Shown: in pieces, positions 1 through 8,800 of the stretch
How the letters are laid out: every line of letters starts with the position of its first letter
Numbering within the stretch: the stretch's first letter is position 1
From: Pseudomonadota bacterium
GTDB taxonomy: Bacteria > Pseudomonadota > Gammaproteobacteria > Steroidobacterales > Steroidobacteraceae
Reading direction: 5' to 3'
Length of the DNA stretch: 64,000 bases
NCBI GenBank assembly: GCA_018241425.1
Contig: JAFEDU010000003.1
Coordinates: 124,001 to 188,000 of the forward strand
Notes under the pieces: model-generated
What the model was told of the DNA's origin: nothing
The model's database searches: none
Seen by the model: the letters and a program-made list of their open reading frames with translations, nothing else
Made by a program: the position numbers and the translations under genes

Positions 1-1362
1 CCCTCGAGCGGCGCCTACCAGGCGTCCGTTGCCCTGACCTCGGGTACGACCTACCGGGTCTTCGCGGTCGGCCAGGCGAGCGGCACCCCGAACGCCGGCC
101 TCTTCAGCGCCACGGTCGTGGACGGCAGCGGCGCTGTCGCCTATGGCCGCGCGGTGCCGGTGGGCGGGGTCCTCGCGCTCGGGGGCCCGACGCTGGCGGC
201 CGGCACCTACACTTTCGCGCTCAACGACCTGCAGTTCCCGACGGCGTTTACCCAGATCGGGGCGGCGATGCTCCTGAGCGGCCAGCCGGTCGCCCAGCTG
301 AGCTCACCCGGATCCCAGTCCTTCGGCGCGGCCAGCGGGACCTATGCGGCTTATGCGTACGGGACCCCCGCGGCCGGCAGTGCCGGCGCCTTCGGGGTGC
401 AGGTCACGGCCCAGGGAAGTTCATCCCCGACCTTCGGCGTGGCACGCGGGGTCGTGGACCCGGCGAGCTCCCTGACCCCGTTCGCCTTCGACACCAACGT
501 CGGTGCGGCCGGTGCACAGACGGTAACCCTCACCGACTTCCAGTTCCCGGCCGTGCTCAGCAACGTCAGCCTCGCAGCGGTCCAGAACGGGGCGCTCCTC
601 GGAACTCCCATCACCCGGGCGACGACGCTCGACATCACGCCGGCCGCGGGACCCCTGTCATTCGTCGTGTTCGCGCAAGGCGCCTCCGGCGGCGGATTGT
701 TCGGCGTGACGATGGCGGCAGGTTCCTCGAGTCCCGGCTTCGAGGTCACCCAGGCCGTAGGTACCCTGTTCAGCGCCAAGACCTTCGCCATTGCCGCCAC
801 CGGTGCCTACAGCGTCACCGCCACCGATCTCGGGTTCCCCGCGAACTTCACCAACTACGACACGATCGTCACCCAGGGGTCCCAGATCCTCGGCTCCATC
901 TACGGCGGCGGAACCTTCAATTTCACGGCTACCGCGACGGGGACCTACTACCTCAACTTCATCGCCCAGCCGGGCGGGACGGATGAGGCCGGCACTTACG
1001 GACTTACCGTCACGACGGCACCGGCGGCGCCGACCGTCACGCTGAGCGCAGACCACAGCTCGGTAAACTCCGGCGGCACGGTCGATCTCGTGTGGTCGAG
1101 CACCAATGCCACGACCTGCACGGCTTCCGGCGGGTGGAGCGGCACCCAGCCCGTGAGCGGCACTTTCACCAGCGCGGCCCTGACTTCCGACACGACCTTC
1201 ACGCTGACCTGCACCGGCGCCGGCGGCAAGGCGGCGCAGTCTGTATCGGTCAGCGTGACCTCTGGCGGCGGCGGCGGTGGGGGTGGCAGCCTCGACCTCC
1301 TGGGCCTGCTCGGCCTCGCGCTGGCCATCGGCCTGCGCGGCGCTGCGCGTGCGCGCGCCTGA
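1..1362 (+). CDS. Secreted repeat protein with GlyGly-CTERM sorting tail (5' partial)
   Basis: The reading frame is open from base 1, so the N-terminus lies outside the window; GTG at 118 is only the first start-like codon inside it. The visible part holds at least three related segments of about 100 residues, each with a hydrophobic strand pattern around 'DLQFP', 'DFQFP' or 'DLGFP'. They are followed by an Ig/PKD-like domain with a cysteine pair (TCTASGG and LTCTGAGG). The C-terminus is a run of eight glycines, a hydrophobic helix (LLGLLGLALAIGL) and an Arg-rich end. That is the GlyGly-CTERM pattern, known from the family to be cut by the intramembrane protease rhombosortase after type II secretion. 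No rhombosortase gene is in this window. Surface or secreted location is inferred from the tail; the function is unknown. Confidence 0.8.
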   Translation, partial: PSSGAYQASVALTSGTTYRVFAVGQASGTPNAGLFSATVVDGSGAVAYGRAVPVGGVLALGGPTLAAGTYTFALNDLQFPTAFTQIGAAMLLSGQPVAQLSSPGSQSFGAASGTYAAYAYGTPAAGSAGAFGVQVTAQGSSSPTFGVARGVVDPASSLTPFAFDTNVGAAGAQTVTLTDFQFPAVLSNVSLAAVQNGALLGTPITRATTLDITPAAGPLSFVVFAQGASGGGLFGVTMAAGSSSPGFEVTQAVGTLFSAKTFAIAATGAYSVTATDLGFPANFTNYDTIVTQGSQILGSIYGGGTFNFTATATGTYYLNFIAQPGGTDEAGTYGLTVTTAPAAPTVTLSADHSSVNSGGTVDLVWSSTNATTCTASGGWSGTQPVSGTFTSAALTSDTTFTLTCTGAGGKAAQSVSVSVTSGGGGGGGGSLDLLGLLGLALAIGLRGAARARA

Positions 1363-1402
1363 GCAATCCAACACTTCACCAGCCGCATCCGCGGTCATAA
1401 AT

Positions 1403-1439
1403 CTGCGTAACTCGAGTGTAAGACACTCGAGTTACGCAG
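1403..1439. terminator. Perfect 17-bp inverted repeat, terminator-like hairpin
   Basis: Arms 1403-1419 and 1423-1439 are exact reverse complements around a 3-base loop (aag). The hairpin lies 40 bases after the stop of the GlyGly-CTERM gene. No T-run follows on the plus strand, so it may stop transcription through stem strength alone, protect the mRNA 3' end, or be a protein site. The rest of 1363-1636 shows no gene. Confidence 0.55.
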
Positions 1440-1636
1440 TGTCTTCACGCGCAGCGTCGTCAACGCAGCGCATCACGCTTTCGCGAAAACTTAACGCCGA
1501 TGTCACAGCGCACTTCTACTGTGGCGGCGTTTCTTGGGGATGCCCCGTTCGATTGGCAGGGAGTGAGTGGCTTAACGGCACTCGTCGGGCGCGTCTTTCT
1601 CGTTGATTAACTACCTACTTCAGGGGAAATCTAGTA

Positions 1637-2500
1637 ATGAAGACCTTCATCAAACTCGCGCTTGCCGGTACGGCGCTCGCCGCGGGCGTGGCCAACGCAC
1701 AGATCAATGTGCCGCCGACCGCCTCGGGCGGCAGCGACCTGATCCTGTTCGTCACGGACACGGCCAACGGCCAGACGTTCGTGCAGGACCTGGGCGTCAA
1801 CCTCGACAGCCTGGGCGTGACGACCGCATCCGTAGTGGCGGATTCGAACGCCGGAAATTCGTACAGCCTGTTCGGAAACATCACCAACCCGGGCCCGCTG
1901 GGCAGCGGCGGCGCGATCACCGTCGGCGCCGGGCTCATCAACAGCACCACCCACGTGGACAGCGCGCTCGCGGCGTTCGAAGCTGCCAACTCCGGCGGCA
2001 CCTTCTATTACACGATCATGGCCGGGGCCAATGGTGACGGCTCGGTGAATGCCGGCCAGGGTCGCCTGCTGGCGGCCTACACCTCGGCGAACGGCGCCAC
2101 GCAGTTCAACGATGAGCCGGGTTCGGCCGGTATCAATTCGGCGGTCAGCAACACCACCGCGTTCTTCGCGCAGTCCAATGCCGGCACGGCCGTGTATGAC
2201 TACACCGCCGGTCTCGGCAAGCAGGCGGTGACCTCCTTTGGCCAGACCTCGGGCGGCAACGGCAGCGCCATCGGTGGCACCACGTTCCTGTACGAAATGG
2301 CGACCTTCGGCAGCGGCAACGATGCCAACGTCTACGCCAGCACGGATGCCATCACGGTCGGCCTCGGCGGCGTGATCACCGGCCTCGTTAGCGCGGGCTC
2401 GGGCTCCGTACCCCTGCCGGCGGCGTTCTGGCTGCTCGGTAGCGGCGTCCTGGGCCTGCTCGGGATCGGCCGGCGTCGCAACGCGGCGGTGGCCGCGTAA
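1637..2500 (+). CDS. VPLPA-CTERM sorting domain protein
   Basis: A 287-residue exported protein. ATG 1637 follows a good ribosome site (GGGGAAA, 7 bases away) and opens a signal peptide ending near ANA-Q (residues 1-21). The middle is a Ser/Gly/Ala/Asn-rich secreted domain without a family I recognise. The C-terminus has the VPLPAAFWLLGSG motif, a hydrophobic helix and an RRR cluster. This is the VPLPA variant of PEP-CTERM signals, which in known systems is processed by an exosortase of the XrtD type. A fused exosortase of that kind lies at 45367-46977, so this is a likely substrate. The next gene begins 38 bases downstream, so the two may be co-transcribed. The call rests mainly on the tail; the biological role is unknown. 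Confidence 0.85.
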   Translation: MKTFIKLALAGTALAAGVANAQINVPPTASGGSDLILFVTDTANGQTFVQDLGVNLDSLGVTTASVVADSNAGNSYSLFGNITNPGPLGSGGAITVGAGLINSTTHVDSALAAFEAANSGGTFYYTIMAGANGDGSVNAGQGRLLAAYTSANGATQFNDEPGSAGINSAVSNTTAFFAQSNAGTAVYDYTAGLGKQAVTSFGQTSGGNGSAIGGTTFLYEMATFGSGNDANVYASTDAITVGLGGVITGLVSAGSGSVPLPAAFWLLGSGVLGLLGIGRRRNAAVAA

Positions 2501-2538
2501 GCGGTCGACGCCTGCCACACACTTAACGGAGATAAGTA

Positions 2539-4143
2539 ATGCGTAAGCATGTTCTGCACGCCGCCATCGCGGCGGCCCTGGCCGGCACGGCAGCGATGAG
2601 CGCCAACGCCGCCTCTTACTGGCTCAACATTTCGGGCGCGAGCGCCCAGCGTACCCTGTGGGAGAACGACCTCGAAGCGATCGCCACCGGCAAGTACGGC
2701 AGCACGGTCGACAACGGCGGCACCACGGTGTGCACGCTGACCAAGACCGCCGCCGTCCTGAACACCACCAGCGGCGCCAACGCCGGCTTCGGCGTGCCCG
2801 ACCTGCACACCCTCGTGTGCACGATCTCCAGCAACCGCTTCGCCGGAGCCCCGACGCTCCCGTCACCGGTCGCCGCGGGCGACGTCGTGACTCTCTACTA
2901 CGGCGCCGAGTACGGCTCCGTGTGGGGCATCGCGCCGTTCATCCCGGGCTCCACGGCCAGCACACGCGGCCGCGCGGTGCTTGCCCCGCTGGCCGGCGGC
3001 GGCACCCAGGCCGTCACGGGCTACAACCGTGACCTCGACACGGCCACCTCCGGCCTGCTGGCGCCGCTGCCGGTCGACATCGGCGTCTCGGACAACGAGC
3101 CCATCCTGTGGGCGAGCCAGGACAACTGGGCGTACTCCGACGGCCTCAAGCCGACGCAGACCGACGGCACCGGAACCAACAACGTGATCAACGTGCTGTC
3201 GATTCCCGGGCAGGGCCAGCCCACGCTGGCGCAGCTTGAGGCCTCGGAACAGTCTGGCTGGGGCTACGTGAACGGCGAGGTCTTCGCCTTCGTCGTCGAC
3301 AACACTGCAGCCCCCACCAACGCGCTGAGCAACCTCTCCACGCAGTCGCTGCGCGCGATCTTCACCGGCCAGTACAAGACCTGGTCGCAGGTTCCGGAAG
3401 CCACCGGGCTCACGAACAACAGTGCGAGCATCGTGCTGTGCCGTCGTGACCACGGTTCGGGCTCGGAAGTCACCCTGAGCAAGTTCCTCACGCTGAGCGA
3501 GTGCGGTGGCAACAACGGCATCAACGGAGCCGGCAATGCCAGCGGCGCCGCGCCGCGCATTGCCTCGCTGGCGACCAACCCGGCCGGTTCCGCAGTCGGA
3601 AGCCTGGATCAGACCGTGGGCGGTGTGGACGGCATCAGCTCCAATCCCGTCGAGAACTACTCGACCAATGACATCAAGGCCTGTCTCGCCGCCAACCCCG
3701 GCGTATCGATCGGCGTGATCGTCAACGGACCGGGCAGCGCCTACACGACCCTGAAGGTCGACGGCATTGAGGCGAACATCCACAACGCGGCGATGGGTCT
3801 GTACCAGTTCATCGCCGAGGACTGGGCGATCAACAACACCGCGACGTCACAGGCGGGCAACGCCAATGCCGCGCAGGCAGTGGCTCTCGCCGGACAGCTG
3901 ATCACCGACGTCAAGAAGACGACCGGAGTTCTGCCGTCGGAGAACGGTGCGTTCTCGGGGGGCCAGTGGATCGCTTCGGGTACCGCGAGCGGTCAGCTGA
4001 CGAACTTCTACCTGCAGGACTCGATCAATGCCAAGCCGACCGTGAGCGCCACGGCGGAGACTGGCAACCCGTCGATCCCGACTGCCACGTGGACCAACAC
4101 CGGCAAGTCCGCCTGCACGATTCTGAACAACAACAACAAGTAA
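2539..4143 (+). CDS. PstS-like substrate-binding domain protein, secreted
   Basis: A 534-residue protein with a signal peptide (cleavage after SANA, about residue 25) and a ribosome site GGAG before ATG 2539. Motifs match the phosphate-binding-protein (PstS/PBP-like) superfamily: an 'IFTGQYKTW' segment and 'CRRDHGSGSEVTLSKF', comparable to the R-x-x-GSGT phosphate-binding loop. The protein is longer than classical PstS (about 340 residues) and has Gly/Asn/Thr-rich insertions. No PstCAB transporter genes are nearby, so uptake is not supported. It sits between a VPLPA-CTERM protein and a two-partner secretion pair. It could be an extracellular phosphate scavenger or an anion-binding adhesin-like protein. 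The fold assignment is moderately sure, the role is not known. Confidence 0.65.
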   Translation: MRKHVLHAAIAAALAGTAAMSANAASYWLNISGASAQRTLWENDLEAIATGKYGSTVDNGGTTVCTLTKTAAVLNTTSGANAGFGVPDLHTLVCTISSNRFAGAPTLPSPVAAGDVVTLYYGAEYGSVWGIAPFIPGSTASTRGRAVLAPLAGGGTQAVTGYNRDLDTATSGLLAPLPVDIGVSDNEPILWASQDNWAYSDGLKPTQTDGTGTNNVINVLSIPGQGQPTLAQLEASEQSGWGYVNGEVFAFVVDNTAAPTNALSNLSTQSLRAIFTGQYKTWSQVPEATGLTNNSASIVLCRRDHGSGSEVTLSKFLTLSECGGNNGINGAGNASGAAPRIASLATNPAGSAVGSLDQTVGGVDGISSNPVENYSTNDIKACLAANPGVSIGVIVNGPGSAYTTLKVDGIEANIHNAAMGLYQFIAEDWAINNTATSQAGNANAAQAVALAGQLITDVKKTTGVLPSENGAFSGGQWIASGTASGQLTNFYLQDSINAKPTVSATAETGNPSIPTATWTNTGKSACTILNNNNK

Positions 4144-4166
4144 CGTAACTCGTCGAAGAAGGAAGA

Positions 4167-4195
4167 GGGGCCGGCGCCTGAAAGGCGCCGGCCCC
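4167..4195 (+). terminator. GC-rich hairpin after the PstS-like gene
   Basis: A perfect 12-bp stem (4167-4178 with 4184-4195) around loop tgaaa, 23 bases after the stop codon. No U-tract follows, but the stem is entirely G:C. It probably separates the secreted-protein genes from the tpsB-tpsA pair. Confidence 0.6.
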
Positions 4196-4272
4196 CTGCG
4201 CGAGAACCTCGAATCTCTTCGCAGCCGCTGCGCCGACGCAGCGGCTTGCACGTTTTAACCGGGGACTGAATC

Positions 4273-5898
4273 TTGGCGAGGCGGGACTGGACGGACACCG
4301 GGGTAAGACGAGTGTGTGCCATTGGCACGCTCGGCGCACTCGCGTGGCTGACGGGTATCCCCGTACACGCGACTCAGCCCGAATCACCTCCCACGGCACA
4401 GGGCGAGAGGCCCGCCCCGAAACTCGACGTACTCGAGCTGAGGGTTCTCGGCAATAGCGTGCTGGATACCCGGTCGGTCGAGGAGGCCGTCTATCCCTAC
4501 GTCGGGCCGGACAAGCAGATATCGGACATCGAGTCTGCGCGCGCCGCGCTCGAGCGCGTGTACCACGACCGCGGTTTCGGCACCGTATTCGTCGACATCC
4601 CGGAACAGTCCATCGAGGACGGTATCGTGCGGCTCCATGTGACCGAGGGAGAGCTGCGCCAGGTCCGGGTGGTGGGGGCTCGATACTTCTCCGGCCGGCA
4701 AATCAAGGCGGCGTTGCCAGCCGCGCAGGAAGGCGCAGTGCCCAACCTTCCGGAACTGCAGCGCGAGGTCAACCAGCTGAATGCCCAGACGCGTGACCGC
4801 GTGATCGTGCCGGTGCTCAAGGCGGGCCCGCAGCCCGGCACTGTGGACGTGCAGCTTAAGACCGAAGATCACTCTCCCTTCCACGGCAGTGTGGAACTCA
4901 ACAACCAGTACACCGTAGACACCACGCACCTGCGCGCCGCCGCGGCCCTGAGCTACGACAACATGTTCGGCCGGCTCGACAGCCTGGCGCTGCAGTATCA
5001 GCTGGCGCCGGAAGCGCCCCACGAATCTCATGTCATTGCGGGCAGCTACACCTTCCGCCTGGGGTCGGACGGCTCGAGCCTCGCGTTCCAGTACCTGAAC
5101 TCCAAGAGCGACGTCGCAACGGTCGGAACCCTCGGCGTCGTGGGTACCGGTGTGGTCTACGGAGTGCGCTACCTGCAGCCGCTGACCACGAAATCAGTGA
5201 TTCAGGACTTTGCTCTCGAGGTCGACTACAAGGATTACAAACAGAGCATCCTGGTAAGTGCGACCAACGGGCTGAATACCCCGGTGGACTACATGAGCGC
5301 TGCCGCCTCGTACACGGTCGCGCAGTACACCACTCATCACCAGGCCGATCTCACGGTTACGGCGAACTTTGGCCTGCGCGGCATCACCGGCCAGGAACAG
5401 CAGTTCGCCGACAAGCGCTACGGGGCAGTCGCGAACTACTTCTATCTTCGCGGGGACGGTGGATACACCCTCGCGCTGCCGCGAGCCTTCAGCGTAGCGT
5501 TGCGGCTGACGGGTCAGTATTCCCCGGACCCTCTGATCAGTAACGAGCAACTGCCGCTGGGAGGCGTTGCAACCGTCCGCGGGTACCTCGAAGCCGAAGA
5601 GCTGGCCGACAGCGCCCTGCGCGGATCGCTGCAGTTCAATCTGCCGCCCTTGAACTTCTCAGCCAACCGGCTGCATCTGCACGAGTTCGTGTTCATCGAC
5701 GCCGCGCGAGCGTTCACGCTCGAGCCCCTCCCGGGGCAGGCATCTCATGCCGACCTGCGTAGCTGGGGTGCAGGCATCAACTTCGATGCGTTCAGCCATT
5801 TCAACGGTGCGCTTACCTGGGCCGACGCGCTCGCCAAGGGCAGCGTGACGCGTGACGGCGGCTCCACGCTCCTCTTTGACGTCAAGGGGTACTGGTGA
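4273..5898 (+). CDS. TpsB outer-membrane transporter (ShlB/FhaC/HecB family)
   Basis: A 541-residue Omp85-superfamily transporter that secretes the adjacent TpsA exoprotein across the outer membrane. TTG 4273 is chosen as start because it gives a signal peptide (MARRDW..., ending near VHA) and no ATG is better placed. POTRA modules lie at about residues 50-200 ('LRVLGNSVLD', 'YHDRGFGTVFVDIPEQ', then a second module). A beta-barrel with alternating aromatic strands follows. The VRGY motif of the L6 loop is present at about residue 430 ('ATVRGYLEAEELADS'). The length fits the family (about 550). The stop codon overlaps the tpsA ATG by one base, so the two are coupled. The transported substrate is inferred from this gene order. 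Confidence 0.9.
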   Translation: MARRDWTDTGVRRVCAIGTLGALAWLTGIPVHATQPESPPTAQGERPAPKLDVLELRVLGNSVLDTRSVEEAVYPYVGPDKQISDIESARAALERVYHDRGFGTVFVDIPEQSIEDGIVRLHVTEGELRQVRVVGARYFSGRQIKAALPAAQEGAVPNLPELQREVNQLNAQTRDRVIVPVLKAGPQPGTVDVQLKTEDHSPFHGSVELNNQYTVDTTHLRAAAALSYDNMFGRLDSLALQYQLAPEAPHESHVIAGSYTFRLGSDGSSLAFQYLNSKSDVATVGTLGVVGTGVVYGVRYLQPLTTKSVIQDFALEVDYKDYKQSILVSATNGLNTPVDYMSAAASYTVAQYTTHHQADLTVTANFGLRGITGQEQQFADKRYGAVANYFYLRGDGGYTLALPRAFSVALRLTGQYSPDPLISNEQLPLGGVATVRGYLEAEELADSALRGSLQFNLPPLNFSANRLHLHEFVFIDAARAFTLEPLPGQASHADLRSWGAGINFDAFSHFNGALTWADALAKGSVTRDGGSTLLFDVKGYW

Positions 5899-8800
5899 TG
5901 GCACGGCGCCGACGCGAACGTATTTCGATTGCGACGCAGGCGGTGACCCTGCTCAGCTGCGAAGCGCTGCTCGCGGCACCGCTGCAGGCTGCCCCGCCGG
6001 CGCCGAATCAGCTCCCCGTAGTCTGCGTCGCCGGAAATTGCGGCGCGGGTGGCCCCACCACCTGGGTCTCATCCGGACAGGCCACAGCAACGGCCGCCGC
6101 GAACACCCTGACGATTCAGCAGACCAGCGAACAGGCGATCCTGAACTGGGCGAGTTTTGATGTCGGGCAGGACGGCAAGGTCATCTTCAACCAGCCGAAC
6201 AGCTCAGCGATTGCCCTGAACCAGATCTTCAAGGCGAGTCCCAGCCAGATCTTCGGTACGGTCAAGGCGAACGGCCAGATCTACCTCGTAAACCAGAACG
6301 GGATCGTATTCGGCTCGACCGCGACAGTAAACACAGGAGGCCTCCTCGCCTCGACGCTGCAGCTCACCAGCCCGCTGAGCGCAGGACTGCTGAGTGGCAT
6401 CCAGAGCAACATGCCGGCGCTTGCCGCGTCTTCGACACAGGCAATCACCCCCACCCCGCAGATCACCGTGCAGTCCGGGGCACAACTCACGACCAACGTC
6501 GATGGCGGGCGGATCATGCTCGCCGCGCAGAATGTCACCAACGGGGGAACGATCACTGCGCCCGACGGACAGGTGATCCTGGCGGCGGGGCAGTCCGTCT
6601 ACATCCAGGCCAGCAACGACCCGAGCCTTCGCGGCTTGATCGTCGAAGTCGATGCCGGCGGCCTCGCCCAAAATCTGGCTTCGGGCAGCATCTCTGTCAA
6701 CGAGGGTAATGCCTCGCTCGTGGGCCTCGCGGTGAACCAGCAGGGAAGGATCACCGCAAACACGAGTGTAAGCGAAAACGGCTCGATCAACCTCCTGGCG
6801 CGGGACACAGTTTCAATCCAGACCTCACAGACCGGGGTACTGGAGCTCGTGCCCTCCCGCGGCGGCAAGCTCACGCTGGGAACTGGAAGCCGCACCGAGG
6901 TGCTTCCCGATACGACGAGTACGGCGACTGCCATCGATTCCCAGGCGCAGCCACAGTCGACCATCACCCTCGCAGGGCAGACCGTTGAGCTGATGAATGG
7001 CAGCGATGTCGTGGCTCCCGGTGGCCATGTGTCCGTCACGGCGAGTTCCAATCCAGGCACCGCCAATTCCTCGGTTACTCCGGATCCGAACGCCCAGCTC
7101 CGTATCGACTCCGGTGCAACGATCGACGTCTCCGGGAGCACTGCGAGCGTTTCGGTGACGCGCAACCTGGTATCGGTCCAGCTGCGTGGCGCGGAACTCG
7201 CCGACGACCCGCTGCAGCGAGATGGACCTTTGCGCGGGCAGACGGTCATCGTCGATGCGCGGGTCGGCACGCCGCTTGCTAACGTGTCGGGCGACCTTGC
7301 ACTCATCAAGCGCAGCGTACTCGAGCGCACCGACCAAGGGGGCACGATCACCCTCAACTCCGCCGGCGATGTGGTCGTGGCGTCGGGCGCTACGCTGAAC
7401 GTCTCCGGGGGTGCGGTGAATTACACCCCCGGGATCATGCAGACCAGCCTTCTCACGACGCCGGACGGTTCGGTCGTGGATATCGGTCAGGCCAGCCCGA
7501 ACCAGGCATACACGGGCGTCGTCAACCCGCAGTTCGAATCCGTCTCGAATAACTTCGGGGTTATCCAGTTCATACCAACCCCGGGCATTGCCCACTACGA
7601 CCCAGGGTACGTCCAAGGCGCGTCCGCCGGCACCATCCAGGTGATGGGATCGAGTCTGGTGCTTCAGGGGAACTTCCTCGGTTCCGCGACTAACGGCATC
7701 TATCAGCGCAGTGGGTCAGGGGTTGCCAGCGGCGGCACGTTTATCGTAGGCACCAACACTGCCGCGAACGCCGCGCAGCCAGACTATCGGGCCCCCGCTG
7801 TCGAGCTGGTGAATCAGGTGCCGACTGTCGTGGTTGCGCCCGGCAGCCCGCTGCCAACCGACCTGCCGGTCCAGTTGTCTGCAGGCGAACTGATCTCCAG
7901 TGGCTTTACCAACCTCCAGATCAACAGCAACGACCGGATCACGGTGCCGACGGGCGTGAACCTCAATCTCACGCCCGGGGGTTCGCTCGCCCTGCAGGCT
8001 CCCCAGATCGAGCTTGATTCCTCGGTCAAGATCCCGTCCGGAACGATCTCGCTCAACTCGGTGCAGAGCTTCAGCACGGCACTGGGACCCGCAGACGGCG
8101 TGTTTGTGGGCAACAACGTCGCGCTCAACGTCAACGGCAGCTGGGTTAACGACACGCTGGTGCCCATCGGCGACACCCCGAGTGGCTTCGCGTTGATCAA
8201 TGCCGGGAAAATCTCCCTCGACCAGAACGTCTTCGGAGGCACGCTCGCCCTCGGCTCCGACGTGTCCTTCCTGGCGACCGGCGGCGCGCAGCTCACGCGC
8301 AGCGGGACTTTGACAGGGGGCGCCGGAGGAACCGTGGCGTTCGTGGGATCGCCCGGCGGCACGGTAGCGGTCGGAGCCGGTGACACCTTCGCCGGCTTCG
8401 GCGTGCAGGGTGCCGCGGGGGGAACCTTCGACCTGGAAGTCCCGCGACTGGAGATAGTCTCCGGCAAAGGACCCTGGCTCGGCATGCAGTCAGTGTCCTC
8501 CGATCCTGCCACTGCCGCGTATTTCCAGGTGAACTCGGGGCTGTTCTCCCAATACGGCTTTTCGTCTTTCAATCTTACGGCAGACGGGCCCGTGGTCGCG
8601 GCCGGTGCCAGCACCGACATCCTCACGGTTGCTGCCGGGACGGATGTCAACCTCACGCCGCAGACCCTGCTACTGAACTCCACGTACCTCGGTGTTGCGA
8701 GTGGAACGTCTCTAAGCACGTTTTCCAACGCGACCGTCGAGCCCGCTTACATGCGTGGCAGCGAACAGCTTTCTCTGTCCGCGGTATCGGGCGGGAAGGT

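Noticed and set aside
1269..1296. Phase-variable G tract in the first gene
   Set aside because: The polyglycine stretch is made of mixed GGC/GGT/GGG codons with no long single-base run.
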